From Rotaria sp. Silwood1 (lineage: Eukaryota; Rotifera; Eurotatoria; Philodinida; Philodinidae), in NCBI GenBank assembly GCA_905250075.1, contig CAJNOP010000923.1, positions 1-64,000 of the forward strand: a stretch of 64,000 nt of DNA, given 5' to 3'. Positions 36,720 to 48,492 of this stretch are shown here, piece after piece. The position numbers were made by a program, and so were the translations under genes. Within the stretch, counting starts at the first letter, position 1; every line of letters begins with the position of its first letter. The notes under the pieces are model-generated. The model saw nothing but the letters and a program-made list of their open reading frames with translations, did not search any database and was not told where the DNA came from.

Positions 36720-37385
36720 TGAATATTCACGGTGACATGACACTTTTCAGACTGATTATTGGCTAACTTGTTTTTTCAATTGCTAACGTAAAGATAATCT
36801 TAGGTACAATTATTCTACCTACGATTATCGGTTTGAACTGGTCAAACGGTGATGATATATCAGTGAATGAACTTCACCATTGTACTCTTACTCCTAAGGT
36901 TAAATATTAGAAAAGTATAATTTTATTTTTATAGTCAAATGTCCACGAAGATGTAAACTTGAACATCCTGAAAAATATCACTTGAAAAGTATATATATGA
37001 TATATCGATGGATTTTTGAAAATATGTTTGATTGAAATAAGTGCATTAAAAAAACGAAAATCTGATACGTTCAATAAGAAAAAGATAATCTTTTATTTTT
37101 TAGTGTGTTTCACATATTGAGTTATTATTGTAGATCTTTAACATATGTATTTAAAATACACAATATTTTATTATCTTTGAATAAATATTTGTTCATTTCG
37201 TAAATCTAACATAAAAAAAAGAAAATATTTGACTGATTACTTGAGACATGATTATTTGTTCAGATAGTTCCAAAGATCATTGATAAACTCTCCGAATATG
37301 GTATCGGTAATGGAATCTTCTCTTCAACCATAGTCACACTATCACTAAAACATATGATGTTTTTTTTGTTTTGTGCGTAAGATTC
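36720..37385 (+). pseudogene. Gene-like trail, unknown
   Basis: Three stretches with mixed codon content lie in an otherwise featureless region: one at about 36803-36898 (TIILPTIIGLNWSNGDD), one after TTTTTATAG at about 36939 (CPRRCKLEHPEKYH) and one at about 37261-37355 (IVPKIIDKLSEYGIGNG). Each has a plausible splice border on one side, but no common frame or complete model can be built. The family is not recognised. It may be a decayed gene or coincidence. Confidence 0.25.
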
Positions 37386-38997
37386 CTAGACCGGTTTATT
37401 CGACCAAACGAATGATTATTATGTGCGAAATGTTTTAATAAGCATAAATAATTTATCTTCTGAATATATTTGTTTCATTTCAGTCTAAGACCAAATCATT
37501 GTTAACTATAGAATAGATTATTAATACGAGTTGAGAATATTTTTCTATCTAGAATAATAATAAATAGTTCGACTATATAAGTCTTAAAGTTTGAAAAAAC
37601 ACGATAACATAGACATCTTCTTAAGTATGAAAACAGTAAATGATTTGTAAGAAGAGAGAAATGTCACGTTCACTTTTAGAAATATATCTTAGTCACTTTT
37701 TCGTGATAGTAAAAAAAAGTTTATTGGACATTTTTATTGTTGAACTTTTTATATAAGAAAAAAAGTTAAATATTATCAGAAGACATTCGAGATACGTGCT
37801 TAATAATCATTAATTCAATGTTAGAGAATCCATATTATGACATTAAATATAAATCAAAATGAAAAGATAATTGACTATCATCAGTAATATGAACAACATC
37901 TTATTTAGTTATAAACTAATGTCAAACAATAGGATCATTACATAGGGACAATTTATATTTATCTTATTAAGAAGATAAATAAATGAATATATGATCTATT
38001 AAATATACATATTCGGAACTTTTCAAAAGTCTAATTTGATCAATTTTAAAAAATAAAAAGTAGAAAAATCTTGCGTGACTTATATACAATTATTAAGATG
38101 TGCAATATGGAAAGGAGAGATAATCAATAATATTTATAGTGATTACTTTATTCGAATATATATCGAAGTCCGAAAAAATCTTCTTTTGACTAAATTCTAT
38201 TATTTGTTAATGATTATATAAAATAATAAATATATTATTATATTATTTATTCTTAAACAATCTTTAAGTAAATAAATCCATTATTTACTATTATATTCAT
38301 TTAAGACAATGACTGACAGATTAGTATTTTACGTTGGATTTCAATCATATTTTAACGATTTTATTCAGAAAAACAATATCGAAAGAAATGTTTTTGTTTT
38401 TGTTTTTAAGAATTCTTAATCAATAATAAATGAGATTATATTAAATATGAAATTCTAATCTTATTAATATAGTTGTAATTCTATAATAGATATTATTTTG
38501 TGATTAAATTGTCAAATAAAATAAAAATATTTCGAATATTATAGTTCGAATATCTATTTATTATTTATTTCAATATAGAAATAAAACGTCAGATTATTTC
38601 TTGTTTTAAACTAAAGAATAATTTAATATAATAGAAAAGAAAAAGAATTTTTTTAAAAACAAAACCATCAATTTTTATTTACCTTTTTTTCTTTTCTTTT
38701 TTTCTTTTTTTCTCGTCAACTAAAATAAATGTGAAAGGTTGCCATCGATGATTCTCTTCCGTATGGTTGTTAAGTTTTATAGTGTTCTCGTGTTTTGTTT
38801 CTCTGATGCCAATCATTTTCATTTATTTGATAGATGAAGAAAAGAAAAAGAAAAAGAAAAAATTCTTCTTATATTTATATTTATATTTTTTTTTTTTTCT
38901 TTTTGATCATAATAATAAAAGAGAAAAGAAAGAAGTAAGTTATCGTTTTGATCACTATAACACACGTTTATTTATTAAAAAACAACAATTTAAAATA
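37386..38997. other. AT-rich intergenic, 5' of SPEF1
   Basis: Nothing recognisable until the pyrimidine tracts at 38680-38712 and 38885-38902, which lie in the probable promoter or 5' UTR of SPEF1. Confidence 0.45.
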
Positions 38998-39766
38998 ATG
39001 TCGTGGGAAATGGAATTAGACGAAACTCTTCTAGAAGATCTTTATATATGGATTGATAGTCTTCCATTATCAAGACCAAAAAAAAGAATTGAACGAGACT
39101 TTGCTGATGGTAAGTTTTAAACATTTTTTTTTTTTATTAAGAAAAAAACAAATATTATTTTAAATAAAAGGTTTATTAATTGCTGAAATAATTCGTTATT
39201 ATTTACCTGATTTAATTGAGATGCATAATTATACACCAGCTAATTCGTTACAACAAAAAAAAGCTAATTGGGGTATATTAAATAAAAAAGTTTTATCCAA
39301 TTTTGGTCTTGATTTACCAGATGTTATTATAAATGGTCTTTCAAATGGTAAACCAGGTCTTGTTGAAGTTCTTCTTTTTAATTTAAGACTAAAAATCGAT
39401 GAAGAATTAGAATTACAACAAAAAATGCAACAACAACAAATAATAACACCACGTCAATCTTCACTTTCACATATGACAACAACAACAACAACAGCAAGAA
39501 CAAATAAAACTAATCAAACAAATTCATTAACTATTAATCGATCAATTAAATCAACAAAATTACCATCACATAAAGATATATCTCGTCTTGATTATGAAGA
39601 AATAAAACAACAATGTTTACAACAACAAGAAGATATTGAAATTCTTCATGCTAAAATTCGTCGACTTGAACATGTTCTTCAATTAAAAGATATTAGAATA
39701 TCAGAATTATCAAGAGCTGTTGAAGATAGTCGACCAACAAGACCAACTGCTATTAAGAAAAAATAA
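38998..39766 (+). CDS. SPEF1: Sperm flagellar protein 1 (SPEF1/CLAMP), CH domain
   Basis: Exon 1 (38998-39109) and exon 2 (39171-39766) join in phase 1 across a 61-bp GT-AG intron to give 235 residues, almost exactly the length of vertebrate SPEF1. Residues about 5-110 form the calponin-homology domain: LEDLYIWIDSLPLSRPKKRI, FADGLLIAEII straddling the splice site, and KANWGILNKKVLSNFGLDLP. A Gln/Thr/Ser-rich linker follows and then a coiled coil (about 170-225). SPEF1 binds and bundles microtubules in motile cilia and the central apparatus; rotifers depend on the ciliated corona, so conservation is expected. The start follows directly on an AAATA context at the CH domain boundary. No oddity seen. 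Confidence 0.93.
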
Positions 39767-41466
39767 TTTTCATTATCATCAATCATCAATCATATTTTAT
39801 TTAATTTAATACCATCGATTATCTTTATCTTTATCTTTTTATTTATTATTTTAAAAACATCAAATATCATGTTTTCAGTTAAAACAATAATATTATATGT
39901 CCAATTTTATTTAAATATATTAACTAAAGATTTTTTTTTTTTTCTTAAAAGATTTTTGACAGAAACAAAATCTTCGCATATTTGACTATTTTATTAAAGA
40001 ATTTATTCTAATATATTGATAACTATCAATTATTTTAACAAGGTTATTTATCTGATTGAGATTGATTGATACTTATATTCATATTTATATTGATTTATTT
40101 ATTTATTTTCTATATTCTTTATATTATTCTTCTGTATTTTCATTTGTTATCTTTTAAGATTAATTTATAATTTACATAAGATATAATATAATAGACTACT
40201 GACAAAACCCTATCGACTGTGACTACATTATCAGTATTATCCTATGACTACAGCAATAATCAACAATCATGAATATTGTATGTTTTATAAAATGATCAGA
40301 ATCTTAATTACTATTAGCAATTCTATGATCATCATTTATATCTATAGAAATTGTCTATTCTCTATAACATAAGTCGATACCTTTTCTACATAATCTTGAA
40401 ATAGATAGATAGCTACCTAATTAATTAATTAATTATTTAAAAGAAATCTTGATTATATATATTTAACATAGATATGATCATATCAGAAATCGAAAAAGTA
40501 CGAATCACAATATCTATCATATTGAATAGTAAACAAATATATTTGAAAATTACAGAGAATTTTATCCAATGACAACACAGAAGTTTATATTATTTATAAT
40601 AGATCTATTCGCTTATCCATTTTCTATTTTGCTGTTCCAAAACTTTAATAAATGGATTTGAAAGTCTTTCCAATTCCCTTTCTTTTCTGTTTTGTCTCGA
40701 TTTAGCTGGTATCTCGCTGGTTATTCTTTTCAAAAGATTATCTTTGAGACACTGACGATGACTTTACTGATTTATGTATTTTATCTCTAAATTATTCTTG
40801 CTCGAATCTCTCAAAGCTCTACAACAATATTAGAGTCTAGTCAAACGTGGGAGAGATGACGGATGCTCATCGTTACCGTTTGCGTCTCAATGTGAGTGTC
40901 ACTGTCTCTCTCTGGCTTCGTACTCGCACTTTCGATCTGAACGACGATTGGCATATTCTTGATTGTGTGGATGTATGTGATTAAGCCTGTAGAAATCGAA
41001 TATGAAGTTGCTTGTAAGTGAGTTGTTTGTGCCTTTATGGAAGTTTTAATGTATTCTCGAAGTGTGACTATTTGATCAACCTTGAGAGTATCGTTAACTT
41101 TTTAAATATATGCAGATCTATTTCTTGGTATCCATCTGATTACACAAAATTCATTTAAAATTCTCGTTGTTTTATAGACAGGAGATTAAATGTTAATAGT
41201 CTAGATTTGAATATAATGACATTCCTCTGATATAGTTGAATTGTGAAAAGAAATTCTAATAAATAATATAAAATTCGAATAAGGGATATTTAAACAAGAT
41301 GTTGAATGAATGTTAGAAGTGAATAATTGAATCTCTAAATAATCTGATCGAACTATTTTAATATTCAATGAAATAAATATTTTGTGTTTTTTATTATTTT
41401 AATTTAATTTCGTGTGAGAATGAACAAAAAAGAAAAGGTGAATATATTAAAATAAATAATGTTTGA
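39767..41466. other. Intergenic between convergent genes
   Basis: AT-rich. The part at 40845-41030 is clearly less AT-rich (for example GTCTCAATGTGAGTG, CGCACTTTCGATC) but has no supported frame. A small AATT repeat lies near 40422. Nothing else seen. Confidence 0.4.
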
Positions 41467-42518
41467 TTAAAATAAATAAATATAATTGATAAAAATAATA
41501 AATATTGATAAATGATAATGATAATGATAATGATAATGATAATGATAATTAGCAATATTATTAATAAAAAAATCATAATTAATTGGTATTAATAATGAAT
41601 ATTGTTTTATTTGTGTATGATATGTTGTTTCATAAGATAAATAATTTGATTGATTTTTATTTATTGAATAATAATTAAAAAAAGCATTTTTCATAAATGA
41701 TAATTGAAAATCTTGTTGAATAATATCAATTAATTTATCAGTTAATAATTGATTATTACATTGATTATATTTACATGTATATCGAATTATTTTATGTTCT
41801 CCAATATTTATTTTATTTAATATATTTTCTTCAATTAAAATCATATTTATTGTTATATGAACTTCAATTAATGCTTCAGAATTTTTATGACATTCAAATA
41901 AATAATTTTTATGATAACTTGAATATTTTCCTGAACAAACACCTGTTGAACATTTCGATAATTTAGCTTTATCAATAAAACAATATTCTAAATGAATAAT
42001 AAAAATAAATTTGTTGATTTAGAAAATGAAAAATATTAACCTGTATGATTAAAATCTTGAAAAAGAATTGATCTTAAATTAGTTTCAAATTGAGTATAAT
42101 TAATATTTATAAGCCAATCAATATGATGATAAACAAATAATTTATTACATTCATCTTGATCATAACAAGCATATTCTAAAACATTATAATAATCAGCTTG
42201 TGTTATATTATCTTGATTAAACATAATTAAAAAATCTAAACGTCCTTCACCATGATCAAGTTTACTCCATTGAAATGAATCTCCAAAACTAATTATTAAT
42301 AATCGAGATTTATAATCAACATATATTTCAACTCTACACATATCAACATTATCATCATTATAATCATAAACAGGATATTTATCAACTTTTTCTTTAAATA
42401 TATCATTATTTAAATCATCTAATGACCATTCAGATGATCCTTCAGAATAAATACAATATATTCCAAAGATTTCTAGAGGAATATTTAATAATAACAATAA
42501 TAATGTGAATAACAACAT
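41467..42518 (-). CDS. Secreted or membrane-attached protein, two exons, unknown
   Basis: Exon 1 (42518-42041) and exon 2 (41987-41467) join in phase through a 53-bp GT-AG intron, giving 332 residues. Residues 1-18 are a strong signal peptide (MLLFTLLLLLLNIPLEIF). The ectodomain has scattered Cys, several NxS/T sites and acidic patches. Near the C-terminus a run of alternating Tyr-His is encoded by a six-base microsatellite (41511-41549), followed by a hydrophobic end (LSIFIIFINYIYLF) that could be a membrane or GPI-type anchor. I do not recognise the family. FKBP2 lies 617 bp upstream in the same orientation, but with its own start, so this is not an operon. Confidence 0.75.
41511..41549. 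repeat. Coding microsatellite (AATGAT)n
   Basis: About six hexamer units inside the minus-strand secreted-protein gene, read there as Tyr-His pairs. Confidence 0.85.
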
Positions 42519-43135
42519 CCTTTTTTTAACTATTTACATCGAATGAATCTTAGTTTTTTTTTTCTCTTATATTAATATCCGGATTTCTTTTTTTTTGTTT
42601 TTTTATTTTTTATTATATAAATCAATCATCGAGTTTTAATATTAAAGAATATTTTATTAACAAAATTTTTCATTAAAAAAATAAAATTTATTCTCTTCGA
42701 TATATATATATATATCTTAAATAAATATATATTAGTAGTTTTTAAACTGATCAATCATATAAACTAATAAAAATATTGTTTTTTTCTTCGATTTTATCTT
42801 CATAGTTAAATAAATGTTATATTAAAGTCTTTGATCATTATTTTATTGACATGTTTAGTTATATTCTATCATATTCAACATTTAATAATAATGTCATTGA
42901 TATATCTACTATCTACATCGATTCTACGACAGTTCAATAATAATTATTTTCTTATTTTAGAAATAAATCAAGTTTTACTGTTAAATTTTTCATAAATTAA
43001 ATCAATAATATAGAATATCCTATTGAAAGTTTTTATTGTAAAATCCTAATTAATTCAATAATTTTAAACAAACGTTTAACTATAATTAAATAATCGAGAG
43101 ACTAACGCAAGATAAATGAAAATAGATAAAATGAT
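42519..43135. other. Intergenic between two minus-strand genes
   Basis: AT-rich, with T runs just upstream of the secreted-protein start and a TA run near 42701-42714 that could be a promoter element. No gene seen. Confidence 0.45.
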
Positions 43136-43678
43136 TTATAATGTTTCGATTTTGTCACATGTTACATCCATAATAAGAGTAGCACCAGGTGGAATAGCAT
43201 TTCCAGCACCAACATCTCCATATCCATATGATGGAGGAATTATTAATTTACGTTCTTCACCTTCACATATACTAGAATAAGACAATATTTTATTTATTTA
43301 AACAATAAATAAAACAAAATATGAAATATTAAATAATAACTTAAGTAAACCTTGATCCCATCCTTTAATAACTTGTCCATAACCTATTTTAAATACGAAT
43401 GGATGACCACGATCATATGATGAATCAAATATTTCTCCACTAGATTTTAAATGACCCTGAAATATATATTTTATTTATTATTCAATATTATATTATAGAA
43501 ATAAAACACTTCCTATATATTGCATATATAATGTATCTCCAATTTTTGATCGTCTATTACAATTTTCAACCTTTTTTGTTGTCATTACTTGTAATTTTTC
43601 TTCAGCCAATGATAATACACATCGAAACAAACAATATATTAATACAAATAATATTGAAATGAACAAATTTAACTTCAT
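43136..43678 (-). CDS. FKBP2: FKBP2-type ER peptidyl-prolyl isomerase
   Basis: Three exons, 43678-43514, 43456-43341 and 43271-43136, give 138 residues. A signal peptide (about 1-24, [20 protein letters not shown]) is followed by the FKBP fold: [39 protein letters not shown] (substrate-pocket Trp), CEGEERKL and IPPGATL. Length and motifs match FKBP2 (FKBP13), a proline isomerase of the ER lumen that is inhibited by FK506 in other animals. No clear KDEL-type end is present; the protein ends KIETL. Intron 2 is GT-AG. Intron 1 must start at 43513 to keep the YxG...L pattern and the phase, but its first two bases are GG (GGAAGT instead of the consensus GTAAGT), so either the base is wrong, the allele is defective, or a rare donor is used. 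Confidence 0.9.
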
Positions 43679-44538
43679 TTTAATCTAAACAAAAAAAACA
43701 AACAACTATTTCAACAAAGAAAATCAAGAAAATAACGTAACGATAACAAATAGAAGAATGAAACAAAGTAGAGGTCAATCTAGAAATAGATTGACATGGG
43801 CCTTTTTTTTTTCTTGCGTTCTTGGTAAGATAACATTCCCATCCTCGTATTCCATAATATATATGATTATGATTAGTCTTTTATCTAGACAAATAACATA
43901 GCTATATACATTAATAAAACCAATTGTAAAATAGTTGAAACAAACAAACAAAGAATAAATTCTATATTCAATACGAAATATATTAATTATTCAGAGAAAC
44001 TTTATCAAATTAATTTTGATATTATCAAAAACTAATCAGTAGTCACTATAGAATAATGACAATCGTCACACCAACATTAACATTGACATTTGTCTTATAC
44101 CGTAACAAACAAACAAAATCACTATTTTTATTGTTTCTTTTCTTTTTATGTGTTTTTTTTAAAGTCAAATGACAGAATATTGATCATCTAAAATCATCTT
44201 TATATTGAGACTCTATTGAAAAAAACAAAAACAAAATATAATAATTGAATTTATTTGAAACATTAAATAAAATAAATTTCGATAAATCTTATTTTATTTA
44301 TTTGTTTTTTTCCGAGATTAATTTATAATAAAAAACAAAACCAATTGAATTTCGTTATGATGAATATTATTAAGGTTTCTATCGGTTTTATTCAGCTTAA
44401 TAATTGAATTTCTTTCATCAAACCAAGAATAACAAGCAAAAACAGTAACTAAAAAAACAAATAAAAATTCTTCATTTCATATTATTTCTTTGCTTGCTCT
44501 ATTGAGTAAAACTAAAACAAAAGTAAAAAAAGAGGCAC
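43679..44538. promoter_or_regulatory. Divergent promoter region of FKBP2 and a membrane protein gene
   Basis: 860 bp separate the two start codons. The stretch is AT-rich with no coding sequence; no specific site was identified. A shared control region is inferred from the head-to-head arrangement. Confidence 0.35.
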
Positions 44539-45218
44539 ATGGATCAATATTCATCTTCTTATGTCTCAGTTATTCCACGAATAGTTCCATCTGAATATTC
44601 ATCAAAGGTAGAGTTTTTATCAAACGATAACAATAATCAATGAAAATAATTCGATTTCATTTTAAAGAAAATTCCAATGATTGATCAAGTCAATAATCAA
44701 TCTTTAGATAAGAATTCTTTAATAAGATATACAAGTCCAACAACAACAATCTTAAATCGTTCAGTAAATAATCGTCCATTATCAACTAGATTAAAAATAA
44801 TTAATAATAATCAAACAACAAATAAACAAGAAAGTCCATCACTTAATCAATCATTTATATTAAATAATCTTGAAAATTCTTCTAATGATCGAACAAAGTT
44901 TGTTTATTTATTTAATAAATAATTAAATAAATATAAATATAAATATAATATAGAACTGGTATTTATCATGAACCACTTAAAGATAATAGTGGAGATAATA
45001 TTATTTCTCGAAATTCTTATTCGAAATCTTCGTATCCAAATAGTTATGATTATGGTTTATATGAAAATTTAAAAATAAATTCAAATAAAGATAATAAAAA
45101 TGATAGAATATATTCATATGGATATATTATTATTATTATTGAAATTATTATTGCTTTTATTTCTTTAACAGCATTAGCTATTTCCATTTATTTACTTGTT
45201 AAAATAAATAATTCATAA
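44539..45218 (+). CDS. Single-pass, C-terminally anchored membrane protein, unknown
   Basis: Exons 44539-44607, 44668-44897 and 44954-45218 join in phase via GT-AG introns of 60 and 56 bp, giving 187 residues. There is no signal peptide. Residues 1 to about 155 are hydrophilic, rich in Ser, Asn and Tyr, and probably disordered. One strong hydrophobic helix (YIIIIIEIIIAFISLTALAI and on) lies just before the short end KINNS. This is the layout of a tail-anchored or type II membrane protein with a long cytosolic part. The family is not recognised. It is head to head with FKBP2. Confidence 0.75.
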
Positions 45219-45946
45219 AATTATAATTAAAATAAACATTTTCTTTTTAATAATAATAATATCGAAATTTGTTCATATAAAACAAAATAGATTATTTTTT
45301 ACTTTCAGATAAATGATTCAAATAAAACTGATTTATTGATAAATCAAAATTTATTTTCTAAACATTTTTATAATAGATTAGTTTAGATCGATATTATATA
45401 TTAAATCATAAATGATGAAAATTAATTTTAAAATTCTAATAAGAATATTAGTCATAACAAACTTATTTTGATTTCGTATGATATATGCAAGATAATATGA
45501 ACATTGAAGATTTTTATTTCAGATTTATTCTAGTCATTTTAAAACAATAAATAAACTTTTAGTTTTCATATCTCTATGAAATTGATAATATGAATGTTCA
45601 GTGTTTTCCTCATGAATAAATTCATTATTTACTTGAAATTTTGAACAGATAGATACTGATATTCCGATTATCTTATTTCAATATCTTAAATCTATTTAAC
45701 ATAGCTAAAATTAAAATTCGATTTAACTAAATGTTTTTGTTTAGAGCGCATTAAAACTTCAATTTGTTTGATCAATCGAGTTTAAATCAAACGTTTCAAT
45801 TATGATCGATGCTATTCATTTATATGCATAACTGGTTTATAAAAGTCCAAAAAGAAAAAAAAAATATAATATAGAAATTGTCAAATCAAATGATAATAAA
45901 AAAAAGTTAAAAATCTAAATGAAATATTTCAATAATAAAAATCTAT
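45219..45946. other. Intergenic between convergent genes
   Basis: AT-rich, AATAAA-type signals on both strands near the ends, nothing else seen. Confidence 0.45.
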
Positions 45947-47516
45947 TTAATTTTCATCGTTAAAATTTAATCTTTCTAATTTAATATGTTGGTCTTTTTC
46001 TTTGGTTTTTGTTTTTTTAGGAATTATTTTAATCAATAATAAATAAATAATAAATAAACTAAATATGATAATAAAATAAAATTGATTAAATAAAAATAAT
46101 ATTAATAATAGAAAATAAAGGGCAATATAGTTTTTAATATCGAATTCAACTTTAGAATATTTAATTAAATAATAAGGAATATTGGCAGATATTCTCCATT
46201 GTTTCCAAGTTAATTCTTGACATAATGAAAGTTCACTTTCAATTTCAAATGATAATTTATAAGCTCTTCTAAACCATTCGTTTGTTAATTGATCAGCCTT
46301 AAAATACAAATAAAAATAAGAAACGAAATTATCTCTAAATTTCTTAATTGAATAAATATAAATAAATTACTTTATGAAAATAAAGTAGAGTTAAATTATT
46401 TCTTTGTTCTTGTGAAATATCTCTTGATAATAATATTTTTGATTGACAAACAATATCATATTCTAATTTATTTATTTCAAATTGAATTTTTTTAATAAGT
46501 TTATTATAATATTTGATTATATTTCTATTGATTATTTCTGATTTCCACCAAATATTATTTGATGAATAAGTCAAAGATGGATTTGATATCGAATTATTTG
46601 ATGATGAAATAAATGAGGGAGGTATCGATTCCGAAACTAACTATATTGGTTTATATATAGATAAACAAGGTAATGATGTACAAGTAACATAATGGACTGG
46701 TATTGAATTATTTGATGTTGGAATAACTGAAACTAAAGATCCTGTTGTTTGATTAAATTTAATTGGTCCAAATCCCGCATGCATACATATATCAACATTA
46801 GTTAAACCATTCGATGGAGAATTTCGAGAATATTGATGATCACGTAAAACATTAAACATATCAATAAGAGTAAATTGAAAAGATTTTTCATTTGATTTCT
46901 TTGATAAATTTTCAATTAAATCTTTCGATCTATGTTGTCTTATTTGACCAGATGCAAAATGAGTTTTAATAAAAGCATTATAAAATTCTTTAGGATAAAA
47001 TGAAAATCCAGAATAACATTTTTGAAAATGAAAATCTTCAATTGAATGACACCATCGATTTTCAATAGCTTGTTCAATTAAATTATTTGAATATTCATCA
47101 AATGTTTGAATATTTCCAAATGAAATAATATTTGAAATAGTATCAATTCCTTTTATTATTTTTTTTGCTGCATATTCTTTTCCAACTGTTTCAATAATCC
47201 ATCCTTCTTTAGAATCAACTAATAAAAAACTTGAATGATAATAAAATTTTGATGTAAAACCACAATTTCCTCCTTGTCCATATTTATTTAATAAATAAAT
47301 AATTGTTTCTTTTCCTTCTCGACTTGTTGAACATCTTTCAAGTACTAATCGAACTAAATCCATTCCAGTTAATCCTTCTCTATAAGATGGAATTTTAGTA
47401 AATAATGCTTCATTTCCAATAACAAGACCATGACAATTAAAACCCATTTCAGCACCAAATATATTTCGAGGAGAAAATAATATACATGAATGAGTTTTTT
47501 CAACTTGATCAATTTC
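45947..47516 (-). CDS. SCRN: Secernin-family peptidase (C69), 5' part lost in gap, internal TAG
   Basis: The fragment enters from the sequence gap at 47516 and reads through family hallmarks: FGAEMGFNCHGLVIGNEALF, GLTGMDLVRLVLER, LLNKYGQGGNCGF, FLLVD. Secernins are Ntn-fold C69 relatives; human SCRN1 acts in exocytosis. The N-terminal catalytic Cys would lie in the gap. At 46643-46641 the frame meets TAG after SIYKPI, yet the same frame goes on coherently (IPPSFISSSNN, NIWWKSEIINRN) to a phase-0 GT-AG intron (46370-46298) and a last exon 46297-45947. The WW-containing helical part fits the family's C-terminal region, so the stop looks disruptive rather than a natural end. The last exon ends with one or two long hydrophobic helices (IALYFLLLILFLFNQF...), unusual for a family I know as soluble. 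Either a pseudogene, a readthrough case, or a base error. Confidence 0.85.
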
Positions 47517-48428
47517 NNNNNNNNNNNNNNNNNNNNNNNNNNNNNNNNNNNNNNNNNNNNNNNNNNNNNNNNNNNNNNNNNNNNNNNNNNNNNNNNNNNN
47601 NNNNNNNNNNNNNNNNNNNNNNNNNNNNNNNNNNNNNNNNNNNNNNNNNNNNNNNNNNNNNNNNNNNNNNNNNNNNNNNNNNNNNNNNNNNNNNNNNNNN
47701 NNNNNNNNNNNNNNNNNNNNNNNNNNNNNNNNNNNNNNNNNNNNNNNNNNNNNNNNNNNNNNNNNNNNNNNNNNNNNNNNNNNNNNNNNNNNNNNNNNNN
47801 NNNNNNNNNNNNNNNNNNNNNNNNNNNNNNNNNNNNNNNNNNNNNNNNNNNNNNNNNNNNNNNNNNNNNNNNNNNNNNNNNNNNNNNNNNNNNNNNNNNN
47901 NNNNNNNNNNNNNNNNNNNNNNNNNNNNNNNNNNNNNNNNNNNNNNNNNNNNNNNNNNNNNNNNNNNNNNNNNNNNNNNNNNNNNNNNNNNNNNNNNNNN
48001 NNNNNNNNNNNNNNNNNNNNNNNNNNNNNNNNNNNNNNNNNNNNNNNNNNNNNNNNNNNNNNNNNNNNNNNNNNNNNNNNNNNNNNNNNNNNNNNNNNNN
48101 NNNNNNNNNNNNNNNNNNNNNNNNNNNNNNNNNNNNNNNNNNNNNNNNNNNNNNNNNNNNNNNNNNNNNNNNNNNNNNNNNNNNNNNNNNNNNNNNNNNN
48201 NNNNNNNNNNNNNNNNNNNNNNNNNNNNNNNNNNNNNNNNNNNNNNNNNNNNNNNNNNNNNNNNNNNNNNNNNNNNNNNNNNNNNNNNNNNNNNNNNNNN
48301 NNNNNNNNNNNNNNNNNNNNNNNNNNNNNNNNNNNNNNNNNNNNNNNNNNNNNNNNNNNNNNNNNNNNNNNNNNNNNNNNNNNNNNNNNNNNNNNNNNNN
48401 NNNNNNNNNNNNNNNNNNNNNNNNNNNN
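47517..48428. other. Assembly gap (912 N)
   Basis: Unknown bases. The left side is secernin coding sequence, the right side is a telomere-like minisatellite, which probably caused the gap. The 5' exon(s) of secernin are expected here. Confidence 0.99.
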
Positions 48429-48492
48429 CACGCCCACACCTACACCCACGCCCACACCTACACCCACGCCCACACACACCCACACCCACACT
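48429..48492. repeat. Telomere-like minisatellite bordering the gap
   Basis: An 18-base unit (CACGCCCACACCTACACC) is repeated more than twice and then runs into simpler CCCACA units. Read on minus it is GTGTGGGT-like. It probably extends into the gap. Confidence 0.8.
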
